NCBI GenBank assembly: GCA_009746045.1
Contig: RPFO01000084.1
Coordinates: 1,922,816-1,986,815 of the forward strand
Source of the DNA: Mesostigma viride
Lineage: Eukaryota; Streptophyta; Mesostigmatophyceae; Mesostigmatales; Mesostigmataceae
Length of the DNA stretch: 64,000 nt
Reading direction: 5' to 3'
Made by a program: the position numbers and the translations under genes
Notes under the pieces: generated by a model
Databases searched by the model: none
The model's input: only the letters and a program-made list of their open reading frames with translations
What the model was told of the DNA's origin: nothing
Shown: positions 63,908-64,000 of the stretch, piece by piece
Numbering within the stretch: the stretch's first letter is position 1
Layout: each line of letters starts with the position of its first letter

Positions 63908-64000
63908 CCAGGAGGGTCGGCGGTGGTACGGTGATAGCTGGAAGGATTCCATTATTTGACTACGTCAAGGCTTGCCCCTGTGTGGCAAGTTCTGGGGGAA
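63908..64000 (+). other. End of window after ORF3
   Basis: 93 bp without features. The last bases (CTGGGGGAA) are purine-rich and might begin a polypurine tract, but the sequence ends here. Confidence 0.2.

Overview
This window is eukaryotic and consists almost entirely of transposable elements. No host gene, rRNA or tRNA is recognisable. High GC content in the coding parts, chromovirus-type Ty3/gypsy elements, a restriction-enzyme-like-endonuclease (REL) LINE, a piggyBac transposase and a split-direct-repeat element together suggest a protist or algal nuclear genome. A green alga is plausible, but this is inference and the species is not identifiable.

Left part (1-24.5 kb). A partial TTAA-type repeat (1-638) and a possible host ORF (1316-1753) are followed by a pile-up of 3' fragments of REL-type LINEs, inserted one after another at the same AT-rich target. 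The longest LINE copy (minus strand, 3709-24535) encodes, 5' to 3', a RING-H2 finger, two C2H2-like fingers, a reverse transcriptase and a CCHC plus PD-(D/E)XK endonuclease. It is split into three pieces by two nested LTR retrotransposons: copia-1 (6381-14859, minus) and copia-2 (15841-24104, plus). Removing each insert together with one 5-bp target duplication leaves the LINE reading frame continuous at both joints.

Middle part (24.5-34 kb). A third copia-like element (copia-3) carries gag zinc knuckles, integrase, protease and RT-RNase H on the plus strand. Its integrase is interrupted by a 1.88-kb element with split direct repeats (A1-B1-A2-B2), the layout of DIRS/PAT/Kangaroo-type tyrosine-recombinase retrotransposons. 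In copia-1, copia-2 and copia-3 the protease-like domain lies between integrase and RT, unlike the standard Ty1/copia order.

Right-middle part (34-53.5 kb). A degenerate Ty3/gypsy chromovirus (34029-45391, minus; TAGTA target duplication) has an unusual RNase H-integrase-chromodomain-gag order. Inside it are a TTAA-flanked non-autonomous transposon and, within one LTR, a 2.1-kb A-tailed insertion. A copia-4 remnant, a 1.4-kb long-TIR element, an intact piggyBac-like transposase (50443-52476) and a minus-strand gag fragment follow.

Right part (53.8-64 kb). This is an apparently intact chromovirus with four ORFs: a small RNase H1 hybrid-binding (Cauli_VI-like) ORF0, gag, a 1408-residue pol ending in a chromodomain, and a 735-residue ORF3 of unknown function in the position where env would sit. 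Its 3' LTR lies beyond the window.
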